NCBI GenBank assembly: GCA_030267565.1
Contig: BRXU01000031.1
Span: 248,001 to 312,000 of the forward strand
From: Pleodorina starrii
Taxonomy: Eukaryota; Chlorophyta; Chlorophyceae; Chlamydomonadales; Volvocaceae
DNA length: 64,000 bases
Direction of reading: 5' to 3'
Each line of letters opens with the position of its first letter. The stretch's first letter is position 1. The translations under genes and the position numbers were made by a program. A model generated the notes under the pieces. The model had not been told where the DNA came from. It saw only the letters and a program-made list of their open reading frames with translations, and searched no databases. Shown here piece after piece: positions 45,642 through 55,919 of the stretch.

Positions 45642-47087
45642 ACGCGCTGATGCCCGTCTGGCTGTCAGCGCGCACAAGGTCGTTGGTGTTCTGCGACAGC
45701 CATATGGGGTACCGGTATTGGCAGACGGCAGCACGTGAGGCTGCCTGGCTCTTTCTTTCTTTCGCGCAGCATGTCTCCTCCTTGCATTTGCAACCGGCAT
45801 GGGTTTTGCAGGTGTACCCTTCTTCTGTCTCGAGCGTGTGCCCCTGTGCATTCTGTGTGTGTGTGTCTGTGTGTTGTTAACGGATTGCGCTTTCGGTTGG
45901 ACATCATAACAATTCTGCAGTGGTACAGACAGCTTGCTAGGGGTGGCTATAGAGGGGTGCAGACATGTGGCTCGTACTGCGCGTTGTCGTACTGCAAAAT
46001 TGTCCGTGTGGTATGAGCGTGTCAGGAGTAGGGAGGTCTCACAGAGTCGTTGTGCTTGTTACCTGGTTGGACTGCAGAGGTTGGTGCTACGATGAACAAA
46101 CACGCAGCACTGCGTCAGACCTTTGTTCTTCTCGCCTTTGCTTCCATCGGTGCGGTTACACTGCCATTGACATCAGAAGTGCGGAGCGGTGCTTGGCGGG
46201 CGGAGGGGGATCAACGATCAAGGCACGCGGGTTGGCTTGAAGGTGTGGCTTGAAAGTGGCATGGGCTGGTGGACGACGCAAGTACCGTATGTGGCACCAT
46301 GCTTCAGGGTTTGGTCGGAAGGTCAGCAGCCGGGTGAATACCGGTACCGGTGTTCCATCGCGCCAGGGCAATACCGGCCATCCGGCCAACTGGTATTGTG
46401 CCGGACACGAGACCCTCCAGGGCGCTGCCGCAATGACTGCTACCGGATATCACACGGCCGGCTGAGTCCCGGCTCCCGGGTGTGTCCTATGGGACTGTCG
46501 TGCTGGCGTGCTCGCGTTGTGCTGCTCCGGAACCGAGCACGCTTTCGGACGGATGCCATTTACGGTATGCATGCGCTGTCGCGACAGCTGCGAGGCCGTC
46601 CCGCGTCGCCTGTTTCCTTACAGAGCAACATGCTCGGGGCGGGCGCCTCCCTACGACCCAATCAGGAGTAGATTCTCTGCACGAAGCACGCTGGTAGTCT
46701 GGGTGCCCCACCTCCCCCCGAAACGTCAATGGACGCGCGCATACCACAGCCCACCTTCAATAGGGTTACGGGCGAGGGCAGCCAGACCAGCTTCAGCGCT
46801 CTCCCCACACGCAGGGCCCAAGGCGTAGCGTACCCTGTCGCTGCCAAATAAACATGGCTTGCTGCTGACGTCGATGTCTGTGCTACCACGACCGTGGCCC
46901 AGCTCCGGCCAGCTCACACGCACCGCACGCCCAAAGCTACGGTACCTGGAGCCTTCATCCGCTCGATATTTCCCAACGGAATCCAGGCCTTTCCACTCCC
47001 CTCGACGTCTGACGTCTGCCGCTCTCTCTATGCATGTCCGCTTCTGCCGGCTCCGACCCTTTGCGTGGGAGGGCAGACCACACCCCG
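45642..47087. other. spacer and 3' UTR of the CX9C gene
   Basis: Apart from the weak peptide frame at 46092 there is no supportable gene. TTACA at about 46617 (TGTAA on the minus strand) could be the poly(A) signal for the CX9C gene ending at 47088. Confidence 0.4.
46092..46253 (+). CDS. possible small secreted peptide or first exon with signal peptide
   Basis: Fifty-three codons starting MNKHAALRQTFVLLAFASIG, with a short basic start and a hydrophobic core that fit a signal peptide. A GTGCGG after TCAGAA (about 46179) could be a splice donor, making this a first exon, but no convincing downstream exon was found. It may be chance. Confidence 0.2.
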   Translation: MNKHAALRQTFVLLAFASIGAVTLPLTSEVRSGAWRAEGDQRSRHAGWLEGVA

Positions 47088-47423
47088 CTAGACTGGGTAC
47101 AACTTCTGCTTGCGCAAGCACTCCTTCATGGCCTCTTCGTACGGGATGCAGTGGCCCTGTCCCTTGTACTGCCCCGTCTTGTACACGGAAGTGTAGCAGC
47201 GCCGGTGCTCGTCGTGCAGCGGCTTGCAGAGGCCCTCTGAAAGGCACGTCACAACTGCCAGCTCCAGGTTCTTGCACGCCTCCGCTTGCCGATCTGGGTT
47301 GGCCAACCGGCAGCCCGTCAGAGCGCTGCGCCGTGACTTACATCGTCGCTCCAAGGCGTCCGGTCCCCGAGCTGGCTCGCCCTGCGGCGCTTGGCCGCTG
47401 CCCCACGGCCACCACCACACCAT
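47088..47423 (-). CDS. small CX9C (CHCH-type) protein with three CX9C motifs
   Basis: One open exon of 111 residues starting MVWWWPWGSGQ. The C-terminal two thirds hold CKNLELAVVTC, CKPLHDEHRRC and CIPYEEAMKEC, each a Cys-X9-Cys, with five residues between the first two. Twin CX9C proteins form helical hairpins joined by disulfides and usually act in the mitochondrial intermembrane space, imported by the Mia40 route, in respiratory-complex assembly. Three motifs in a row is unusual. A GTAAGT followed 48 nt later by a CAG lies in the N-terminal part and keeps frame, so a very short intron that would remove part of the linker cannot be excluded. The gene diverges from the pseudokinase across about 530 bp. 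Confidence 0.65.
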   Translation of the reverse strand: MVWWWPWGSGQAPQGEPARGPDALERRCKSRRSALTGCRLANPDRQAEACKNLELAVVTCLSEGLCKPLHDEHRRCYTSVYKTGQYKGQGHCIPYEEAMKECLRKQKLYPV

Positions 47424-47950
47424 CGGCCCTGTGCTTGCGGTGTTGCTGCTCCGGCGCGATCCGAACTCTCGTATGGTTCTTCAATATAACGGCACGCGCA
47501 AGATCGGTGTTACCTAGCTTTTGCCTCTGCTAAACGAGCTGCCTGGCTGTGCGTGACCAAACGCTCGTGCGAAGCGCTCTCGCAAAAGTGAAGCAAGATA
47601 CAACCCCTAGAATATGTAAGTGTGTGTGATACCTATGACGTAGTTTGCGCTCAATGTGTTCTGTCACAAAGGACTGGCCCAGGACTGGCCCGAGAGTAAG
47701 CCTGGTTTCGGCGCGCACCTGACCGCCCTGCAGAAATAATACTGAGGCTACCCTGGATAACTAAGCTGAGGTAAGCTGAGGTAACTTGAAATTGCGGTTG
47801 ACAGAGCCAGAGCCTGTAACGGCTAACTGCAGTGAGCTCCCGTACAAGAACGTACGGATGCATGACTGAGACTAAACCGTTACTTCAAAGGGCGCGACTG
47901 TGGTGCAAAACATAAGTAGCGGTACTGCCACATATACCTGACCTTTAGCC
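47424..47950. promoter_or_regulatory. divergent promoter region of the CX9C and pseudokinase genes
   Basis: About 530 bp between two genes read in opposite directions, lower in GC than its flanks. No defined element can be named. Confidence 0.35.
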
Positions 47951-50900
47951 ATGAACTTCTTAGCTTGTTTCGGCCGCGGTAAAACGGCCCACAGTAGTAG
48001 CAATACTCATCGCGAGTTTCAGCAACCCTGCCAATACAGAGTTCAATTGGAGGCGCCTTGCACGGATGCGCAAGGAGGGGACGTGCCAGAGGCGGCTCGT
48101 CTTGAAGCCCCGTTTGAAGCCGACGCCTGCGCTTCACCCTTCCGCTCGGTCAATATCGCTCCTGTTGCGGAACGGGACAATCAAAGTCAAGATGGAAGCA
48201 ACCAGGCACGTATGCACCCAGTTACTGAACGAATACAGTGCTCCAATGGAAGACGCTTTTTTAGTCAGCCAGGGTCAGCCCGAAGTCCGGGAGGCGCCCG
48301 GGGTCGCCTGTGTATTACTGGAGCCTTTATCGGACTACTTTTCCGTGTTTAAGTTTTAAATTCTCGCCGTATGTGCGCCGTGGAATGCCGCGCACCTAGC
48401 CGGCGCCACATGGCTGCTACGGTGCAAAGTACCAAGGAGCAATGCCCACATCATGCTTGCCGAGATCGCACCATAGAGTACGCATACGTCGAATGTCTCT
48501 GCTCTTGTTAACACCCGAGCCCTTTTGCTTTCGACTTTGCTTGCAGGAAGTGAACACCGGCATGTTCATGCTTCACACCTCCCACAGCAGCAACAAGAGC
48601 GTCCCGCAATGGGCACAACGACTAACAAGAAGCAATCCACTGGCAAATGAGTGAGTGTCAATGCGCAATATGCGGTGCAAGGGCTCTCCGCAAGCTTGTT
48701 GGAGGGGCCCACAGGGCGCAATCGCTGTAGAACCGTGGCGCCAACCCTGCCCTTTTCTCACTGCCTGCGTGACCCGCCCAACTGTTTCCCTAACCCTCCT
48801 CTCACTGTGACTATCTCCGAACAGCCATCTGGAAGGCCATCTGCTGCCGGCGGGACTCGATCTCCCGACCTTGCAGCGCCTCCTTCTGGACAGCAGCCCC
48901 AGCGCCGCTTCCAACACCACCACCAGCGCCACCGCCCAGGAGTTTCAGCGACAGTCGCTACGGACAGGCCCCGGCGGCGGCGCCGGCGGCGTCTTCCGCG
49001 CTCCCAGCGCCGAAGCCGCGTCCTCGCAGGCCCCGGGCCGCGGCGGTGGAGCGGCCGCCGGCGAGGACGGCGCGCCTGACCTCCGTAATCTGACCTGCGA
49101 GCAATTGGTGCGGCTGTGCCAGCCACAAGACATCATATCGGACCTGGCGGGCCTGACTCTCATTGGCCAGGGCAGGCTGTCGGTGGCGTGCCAAGGTAAG
49201 GTCTTGGCGGACGGCCGCCGCAATGTTGCTACTGGTACCCTGCAACCCTGCAACCTCGCGCAACCCTGCAGCTTGCAATCCAAACGGATGGATCCGTATA
49301 CAGTGAAAGGACCCGCTTGTAGCCGTGTGGGGCCGCGTGTCGGGCTTTGGAAAGGGGGGGAGGTCTGGGGCCCGGGGGCTGGCTGGCTGGGGAGAGGTCC
49401 GCGGGTGGAAATCATTGTGGCCTTTTGGCTGATTGTGCCGGGATGGTGGTGGAGAGAGGGAGCAGGCGGGCGGGAGGGCAAGCAGCTGGTATAGCGGCGA
49501 GAGGTGTCCTTGACCTTCCAGACGTTTGAACACGTTAGAAACACCAGGTCCACTGGATCCATTGAGATCCATGGGATCTATTGCAAGGAGCTCCTGGGCA
49601 GCGAACCCGGGGCCGAAAACACACATACACACCCTACATGTCCTTGGCTCCTTACGTCGACTCCATGAGCCCACACACGGTAACCAAGCCCCCGCCCCCA
49701 ACCCCGCGCACCCCGGCTGCTGTGTCGGTCTCTCGCGCGCGCCCGCTCCTGCGACACGCAGCCCTGTGGCGCGGCGCGCGTGTCGCCGTCAAGTTCAGCT
49801 CGAGCCGCTCCCTCCACCCCAGCAGCTCAGCCATCATCCGCCAGGCTCTCGTCTCAAAGGCCCTGGCGCACCCCAACGTCATACAGCACTACAGCGTCCG
49901 CTGCTGCCGATTAGGGCCGGCGGCGGCGCCAGCGGTGGCGGCGCCGGCGCCGCTGAGCCAGGCCCCGTCGCCGCCGCCGGAGGCCGCGCCGGCGCCCGCC
50001 GGCGACGGCGGCGCCGGCGGCGGCGGCTTCAAGTCCGTGGCCTCCGCGCCGGTGTCTTCCTCTAGGAACGCCGAGAGGGGCGAGGGGGGCGCAGCCGCCG
50101 TGGCGGCGGCTGCGGCCGACGGGGGTCTGGCGGCTCTGCACCACCTGTCTGGCCCCGCCGCTACGGCGGCGTCCGCCAACAACGCATTCACGACGACTGT
50201 CTCGGTTGGCGCCGCCGCCTGTGGCGATGACGACGCCTGTAATCGCCTGCCTACCGATGGACAGGTCGAAGATCTGGTGGCGGCGGACCCGCCCGTCGTC
50301 GTCGCCACCTGCCGTCAGGTCGCCGCCGCCGGCGCGCCGCCGCCGTTGGCCCATGTGGCCGCGACGGCAGGCGGTAACCGAGCGCTGAAGGCACCCAGCC
50401 AAGCGCGCCTCGACGCGGCGGCTGCCGCCACCCTGGCAAAGGCCGCGGCTTCGCCGCCGCCGCCACCCCATTTACATGCCAGCGTCGCAGCCGCAGTCGC
50501 AGCCGCAACCGGCAGCCCGGGGTGCAGCCTTTCCTTCAGTTCCCACGAGGGCTTTGGCAACCCCTTTGGCTCGGTGCGCAACACCCTCAATCTGGACCTG
50601 GTGGCGGCGCTGGTGGCGGCGACGGAGGGGGACTACCTGACCGCCATTATTACGGAGTATGCCGACAAAGTGGGTAGGGTCTTGGGTGGGTGAGTGGGTG
50701 GGTGGGTGGGTGGGTGGGTGGGTGAGTGGGCAGAAGGCACTGCACTTCCCCGCGCGCGCTCACACATGTTTTTGGCCACGTGTTGACGCGTGCACACATT
50801 TCCATACATGTCTGCACATTACACTACCATGTGCGTGCACTTTATGAATTTTGGTATGCGTGCGCTGCTTTATTCCCGCCTCGCACTCACACTCCCGCCT

Positions 50901-53084
50901 CGCACTCGCACTCCCGCCTCGCACTCGCACTCACAATCGCACTCACACCCGTACTCGCAGTCGACGCTCCACCGCGCCGTCATGCGCGGCCTGTTCCAGC
51001 CCAACCGGGTGTGGAACGCCCGCGTGGCGCTGAGGGCGCTCCTGCGCACCGCCCTTGAGCTGGCCTTTGCGCTGCAGCACCTGCACGGCCGCGGGGTGGT
51101 CCATGGGTCGCTGCGCCCCGCCAATGTGCTGCTGAAGAGCGCCAACCTGGACCGGAGGGGGTTCACGGCCAAGGTGCGTGTGTGTGTTGCGTGCGTTTGG
51201 GTGGGGAAGGGTGGTGTGTGTGCGTTGGGAGGGAGGTGAGGTGGGTGGGTTAGTAAAGGATGAGCGGGAGCGGCGGTTGGCTTCCGAAGCCCAATCCTGT
51301 TTGGGTGGGGTAGGGCGCAGTTGTTATGTGTTGGAGTTGGTCGGGCGGAAGCACTACACACAACACACCGGGGCGCCGGGCCTGCTTGGCCGGGCTGGGC
51401 TGGAGGTGCTGGCTGGCTGCCCGGCTGGCTGGCCGGACTGTCCTGACGGGGTCGGTCAGGAACAGCGTTCTCCACTTTTGCAAAACCGGGGGCTGCTGCA
51501 TCTGCTGCATCTGCATCTGCTGCATATGCATCTGCTGCTGCTGCTGTGCACCAGGTCTCCAATTTCAGTCTGGCGCGTGTGTGCCTGGGCGACTACGATG
51601 ACGAGGTGCTCGCACCCGCGCATCCGCCGCCGCCGCCGGGTCGTCCGCCGAGAGAGGTCCGAGAGGACCGCCGGGGGGATGCGGCTGCAGCTGACGCCGA
51701 CGCCGTCGCCGACGCCGACGCGAGGCGGCGCAGCGACAACGGCGGCGGCGGCAGCGGCGGCGGCAGCGGCGGCTCCGGCGAGGTGGATGCCTCGGAGCTT
51801 CCGTTTTGGTCTCCGGAGCAGCTGAAGGGCCACGTGGTGGGCAAACCCAGCGATGGTGAGTGAGCGGATGAACCGGGTTATGGACATGGTGGGTTTGGGG
51901 GGGGGGCAGAAAGCTGTGGTGGGTTGGGGACCCCACCGGGCGGTGGGCCCGGTCGGTTTCCCCTCTCGACTTGGTTTGTGGACGACACCGACCTGGGTTG
52001 TTTTGGTGCTGGCAGGCTGGCTGGCTGGTGGGTTGGCTGGCTATCAGGCTGGGAAATGATGTGCAGGGCGCGGCTGCGGCTCCGGAACCATGCAGCCCAG
52101 TCTGGAACCAGCAGAGCCGGTGTGGGGGGTCGGGCCCGGGCGGGGCGCGTAAGGGCCGACTGGGAGGCCGCCTGGGTGACCTGGGTACCCGACCCGGGTA
52201 CGACTCTGGGATGGTGGCGGTTGCCGCCGCCCGCCCAGATGCCCGCTCCTCCCCTCTCCTTTCCTTTTCTCACCTCCTGGAAGCCGCGCTCTCTCACTTC
52301 CATGTGGCTCGAAGAACCTCCGTCGCGCGTAGGTTCTCTCGCCACCTCACGTAGACTCTGGAGCCGCCCTTGTAGGATTGGTGGGCTGTTTCCGTTGTGG
52401 GTGGGAGTTTCCCGCCGGCGGAGATTCCGCTGGGATGGGTTACCGGAACCCCCTCGGACGAGATTTGCCGCGCGTGTGCGTGAGCCCCCTCGATAGGCCC
52501 AAAGACCCCTCGTCGCACTCTTCAGGGTATGTGCGGCCGCAACGACTCCTCAACGACACCCCAACGCCCTCCCGCCCTCCCGCGCGCGCCCCCAATCCGC
52601 AGTGTACGCCTTTGGCGTGACGCTGTACTGCATGTGTACGAGCAGACTGCCGTACACTGGCCTCCCGGCCAGCGAGGTGGTCCGCGGCGTGTCGGCGGGG
52701 TTGCTGCAGCCGCAGTGGCCCGACGCCGTTCCCGCCGCCGTCGACGGGACCCAGTCGCCGCCGCCACAGCAGCAGCAGCAACCCCCGCTGCAGCCGACGC
52801 CGGAAGCCATCCGCGCTCTTTGCGCTCAATGCTGGCAGTCGGATCCGCGCGCGCGGCCGACGTTTTCCCAGATTTGCGCCCGCCTGCAAGCGATTGAGTA
52901 TGCGTTGCGGGAGCAGCTGCGCCAGCAGGCGCGCAATGTCGGCGGCGCCGCGCTGGAATTCAGTGGGCCACAAGCCCAGGGCCAGGCCCCGGCCCCGGCG
53001 GCGGCGGCGGACGCCGCTGGCAGCAGCAGCGGCGGCGGCGGCTCAGGCCTAGCGGGTCGGATCAGCACGGTTGCTCAGGCCTAG
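47951..53084 (+). CDS. TKL-like pseudokinase with long Ala/Gly-rich inserts
   Basis: Secure exons are 48547-48650, 48825-49195, 49762-50669, 50961-51173, 51555-51855 and 52603-53084, giving 792 residues in phase. The N-terminal exon(s) between 47951 (MNFLACFGRGK) and about 48350 are in two frames and the join is unresolved. Kinase landmarks: glycine loop LIGQGRLSVACQG across an intron, VAVKF with the beta-3 Lys, LAHPNVI after helix C, HGSLRPANVLL in place of HRDLKPxNxLL (51102-51134), NFSLAR in place of DFGLAR (51561), FWSPEQL for the APE segment, and DVYAFGVTLY, CWQSDPRARPTFSQI as in TKL/RAF-like kinases. Catalytic Asp and metal-binding Asp are both replaced (S and N), and helix-C Glu appears to be Gln, so phosphotransfer is unlikely. 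A roughly 200-residue Ala-rich insert sits in the N-lobe. Confidence 0.75.
50690..50729. repeat. (GGGT)n tract in a pseudokinase intron
   Basis: GTGGGTGGGT-type repeat of about nine units just inside the intron after the exon ending at 50669. It offers many alternative GTGGGT donors. Confidence 0.8.
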
Positions 53085-54191
53085 GCCTAGCAGCTCGACC
53101 TGAACAGTCGTATGGGAGCAGTATGCGGTGGCGCGGCTCCGGGTCCCGATGTAGAGGTCTGGACCACGTGTCCCGGGTTTCAGATCCCGCCCCGTGGAGC
53201 TGGAGCCGTACTTGACAGCAGCCCGCCCTCCATGTTAGTAATTTGCGATGAGAGGGGCGCCCGCCCCGTTTCCGTCCGTTGGGGGTGGCCCCTATTGGGC
53301 CACCGTCTGCGAGCGGATCTCTCCCTGCTGCTGCTGATGATGAAGTGAAGCGATCCCCATTCTTACATCAACTAGTTGTGTGCTTGCCACATTGATCATC
53401 CGGTCGCGTGTGTGTGCCGCAAGCGCGAAAATAATATTTGTCCATCTAGCCATCCACCTAGGTGGTATGGTGTCGTGATTACCCCTGCCCCTTTGGAGTC
53501 CCGCTTGCGGGTGCCCGGAAGTTGGAAGACTCTGGCGCAACTAGCATCGCAGTGCGCAGTGCCGTTTGTATTCACCGTTTGTATCTATCGTGTTGATTTA
53601 GCCGCCGCCAAACTTAAGGTGTCCACTGGCGGCGCTACATCCCGGCGGCGCTGTTTTCAGGCTTTGTCCGGGCGCCAGGGCCGGAGTGAAAACCGGTGTT
53701 GAGATGTGGAGGGAGGTTTTGGAGAGGTTTTAGAGAGGTTTTAACTCCAGATGCAGTTCGCCTGGCGGCCTTTTGTACTTTCGTGCGACCCGGGCGGCCG
53801 CCCTCAGTGATACACACCCTCTTGTGATAACCAGTGCGCGGTGAAAGGGGCCGTCGAACACTGTCGTACGGTATTGTATCACCTAAATATCGTACAATAC
53901 CGGTATCGCCACAGGTGAGTTGTTCTGTTCCTAGCTGCGGCATGCGCAATGGTGGCAGCAGCTTTGCTACGGCGATCTCTGCCCCTTTGCGTCTGTGCGT
54001 CTGTGTGTGTGCGTGTGTGTGTGTCTGTTCAGCGTGCCTCCTGTCACTCTCCTTGCTGTTTACCTGCATCGAATTGCAAACCACACCGCACCGCCTGATT
54101 TCCTCTCCCCCTCGCTCAGGGGTGTAGGCGGTGGTGCCGATTGGCGGTGGGGCGCGAGGCGCCCTCGCCTGTTAGTTGTCGATGAGGGGGG

Positions 54192-54215
54192 TTTTAGGGT
54201 TTTAGAGTTTTAGGG
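54192..54215 (+). repeat. three telomere-like octamers (TTTTAGGG)
   Basis: Two exact TTTTAGGG units flank one TTTTAGAG unit in perfect 8-bp register. TTTTAGGG is the Chlamydomonas telomere repeat. Confidence 0.7.
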
Positions 54216-54500
54216 TCGTGGTCAGTTAATTTTAGTTGGTTGGTTGGTGTCGGTTGGTTGGTGTTGCCGTTCTCTTGTTTTCGTGCCGCCCGGGCCAGTC
54301 CCAGGGCATCGTGATGGACAGGAGCCAGGCGGGTGCGTGGTTTGCCCGGCTGCTGCGGCTGCTGCTGCGGCTGCTGCCGCTGCTGGGGGGTGCGCGCACT
54401 TCAGCTTTCTCCGGTCCTGATTGGCGGCGCGGCACGAGTCACCCGGGAAGCTTGGGGGGGCTTGGCGGTACATTTCAACGCGAGGCGCTTGCGCCAAGCC

Positions 54501-54572
54501 CATGGCTGGTCGGGTCATGGCTGGTCGAGTCATGGCTGGTCGGGTCATGGCTGGTCGAGTCATGGCTGGTCG
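54501..54572. repeat. 15-bp tandem repeat CATGGCTGGTCGRGT, about 4.8 copies
   Basis: Copies alternate G and A at one position (GGGT, GAGT, GGGT, GAGT), so the real unit may be a 30-mer. Confidence 0.85.
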
Positions 54573-55850
54573 ATGGGCGGCGGTGCGGCGGTTCGCTCCT
54601 TTACAAACGGCTGTTAGAATCAAGAGTGAGCGTGATTGGAACGCTGCGCGCGTGCGAAACCCCGCGGCGTTGCATCCCGTGGGAGGCGGCGCTCTCTCTT
54701 CATTCACAATGAAACCCTTTCCTTGCGTGGGAAAACTTTTATTCGCTTGCGTTGTCGCCGGAAGGGCGACAGCGACGGCGAGGGCGAGGGCGACGCCCGG
54801 GGGGCGTTGCCAGAGGGGGGGCCCCCGGATCCCGGGAAGTGCGCGGTCGTGCCTTTGCTCTTGCTCTTGTGCGCGCAGCCTTCCCTGGGCTATTGGAACG
54901 AAAGGTGCGGCCCTCACCAGAAACAAAAACCACCTCTTTATTTCTAATAAGTATTCCGGCCAGCCTTGCTCATAGCGCATAGCAGCTGTGGGCTGTGGTG
55001 CTCAAGCTGGCTTTTGATGTGTTTGTCGGCGTGACTTCGGTGCTGTGCTGTCGTACAGTACGGTAGCAGCTCGCAGAGGTGCTGTGGAGGCAAGGGGCAC
55101 GTGCCGTACTTTGGGAGGCAAGGGGCCCGGTCAGGTGCTGTGGGCCCCGGGCCCCTCCTCCATTTCCGTCGTTGTCCTCCGTTTCTTAGTGCAGGTTCGG
55201 GTGTGGACATACGGTAGGGTTTTAGCTGTTTGTATCGCACCGCGGCACTGGGGGTGGGGCACGGCGGCGTTGTCGTGTGTTGCCTCTCCCGCGTCTCCCT
55301 CTGGAGGGGTAGGTGCTCTTTCTGTGAGTGAGTGTGAGTGTGTGTGGCTGGGGCTGTCTTGAGTCAGGTGAGGCGCCGCCCGCCCGCCCGCTCAGGGCGC
55401 AGCCCGGGGCGTTCGGGCAAGTGCTCACGCCCCTTTACGCGGCCGTGATCGTAATTGCGAACCTGTTTTTGGTGGTTTAAGGCGACTGAGGTGGATTTTG
55501 CCATTCCTGAAGTGAGGGTCTTTGGCGTTTGGTCTATTACGTGATTTTTTCTGCTGGGACGGTTTTGTTTTGGCGGTTTGTACAGTCGGGGGTCGCACCC
55601 TGTAACCATCCGCATCCACATCCGGTCTAGCGAGGATGCGGGATGGATAGCATTTGGAAAAGCACCGCAACGCTAGTGCCCCTTTTGGTCGCTAGCTAGT
55701 TTTCTTGTTCTCCTGCATTTGACTCCTGTGCTTTTTGATGTTTTAGTCCCCTTGGGCCCTCGGCTCGTATGGGTTTTTTGTTCATGTATGCAGGTTCACG
55801 CACCCCCATCCATTTAACGCACACACACACGCAAATGTTCCACATCCAGC

Positions 55851-55855
55851 TTACA
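55851..55855 (-). terminator. TGTAA poly(A) signal of the membrane-protein gene
   Basis: TGTAA on the minus strand about 65 bp after the stop codon at 55920. Confidence 0.5.
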
Positions 55856-55919
55856 ACAACACATCCGGGGTACGTATTCGAGCGTGCATCCATCCGGATT
55901 CGAACACGCGACGTGGTGT

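Larger units (their letters stand above)
53085..55850. other. gene-poor spacer after the pseudokinase
   Basis: No gene recognised in 2.8 kb. It holds GT-rich microsatellites, the telomere-like repeat at 54192 and the 15-bp repeats at 54501. Long open frames over 54200-54980 are caused by GC-rich and tandem-repeat DNA. A TGTAA at about 55601 is far from the pseudokinase stop. Confidence 0.5.

Noticed and set aside
48825..48890. tRNA-like B box (GATCGAGTCCCGCC on the minus strand)
   Set aside because: The segment is a well-phased exon of the pseudokinase, and no cloverleaf with a matching acceptor stem is visible.
54222..54980. 252-codon minus-strand open frame
   Set aside because: It is made of GC-rich DNA and the 15-bp tandem repeat (PAMTR repeated), has no domain and no splice context.
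55866..55915. tRNA gene suggested by GTGTTCGAATCCGG on the minus strand after the membrane-protein stop
   Set aside because: The T-arm stem does not pair and the rest of the cloverleaf is missing. At most it is a tRNA-derived scrap in the 3' UTR.
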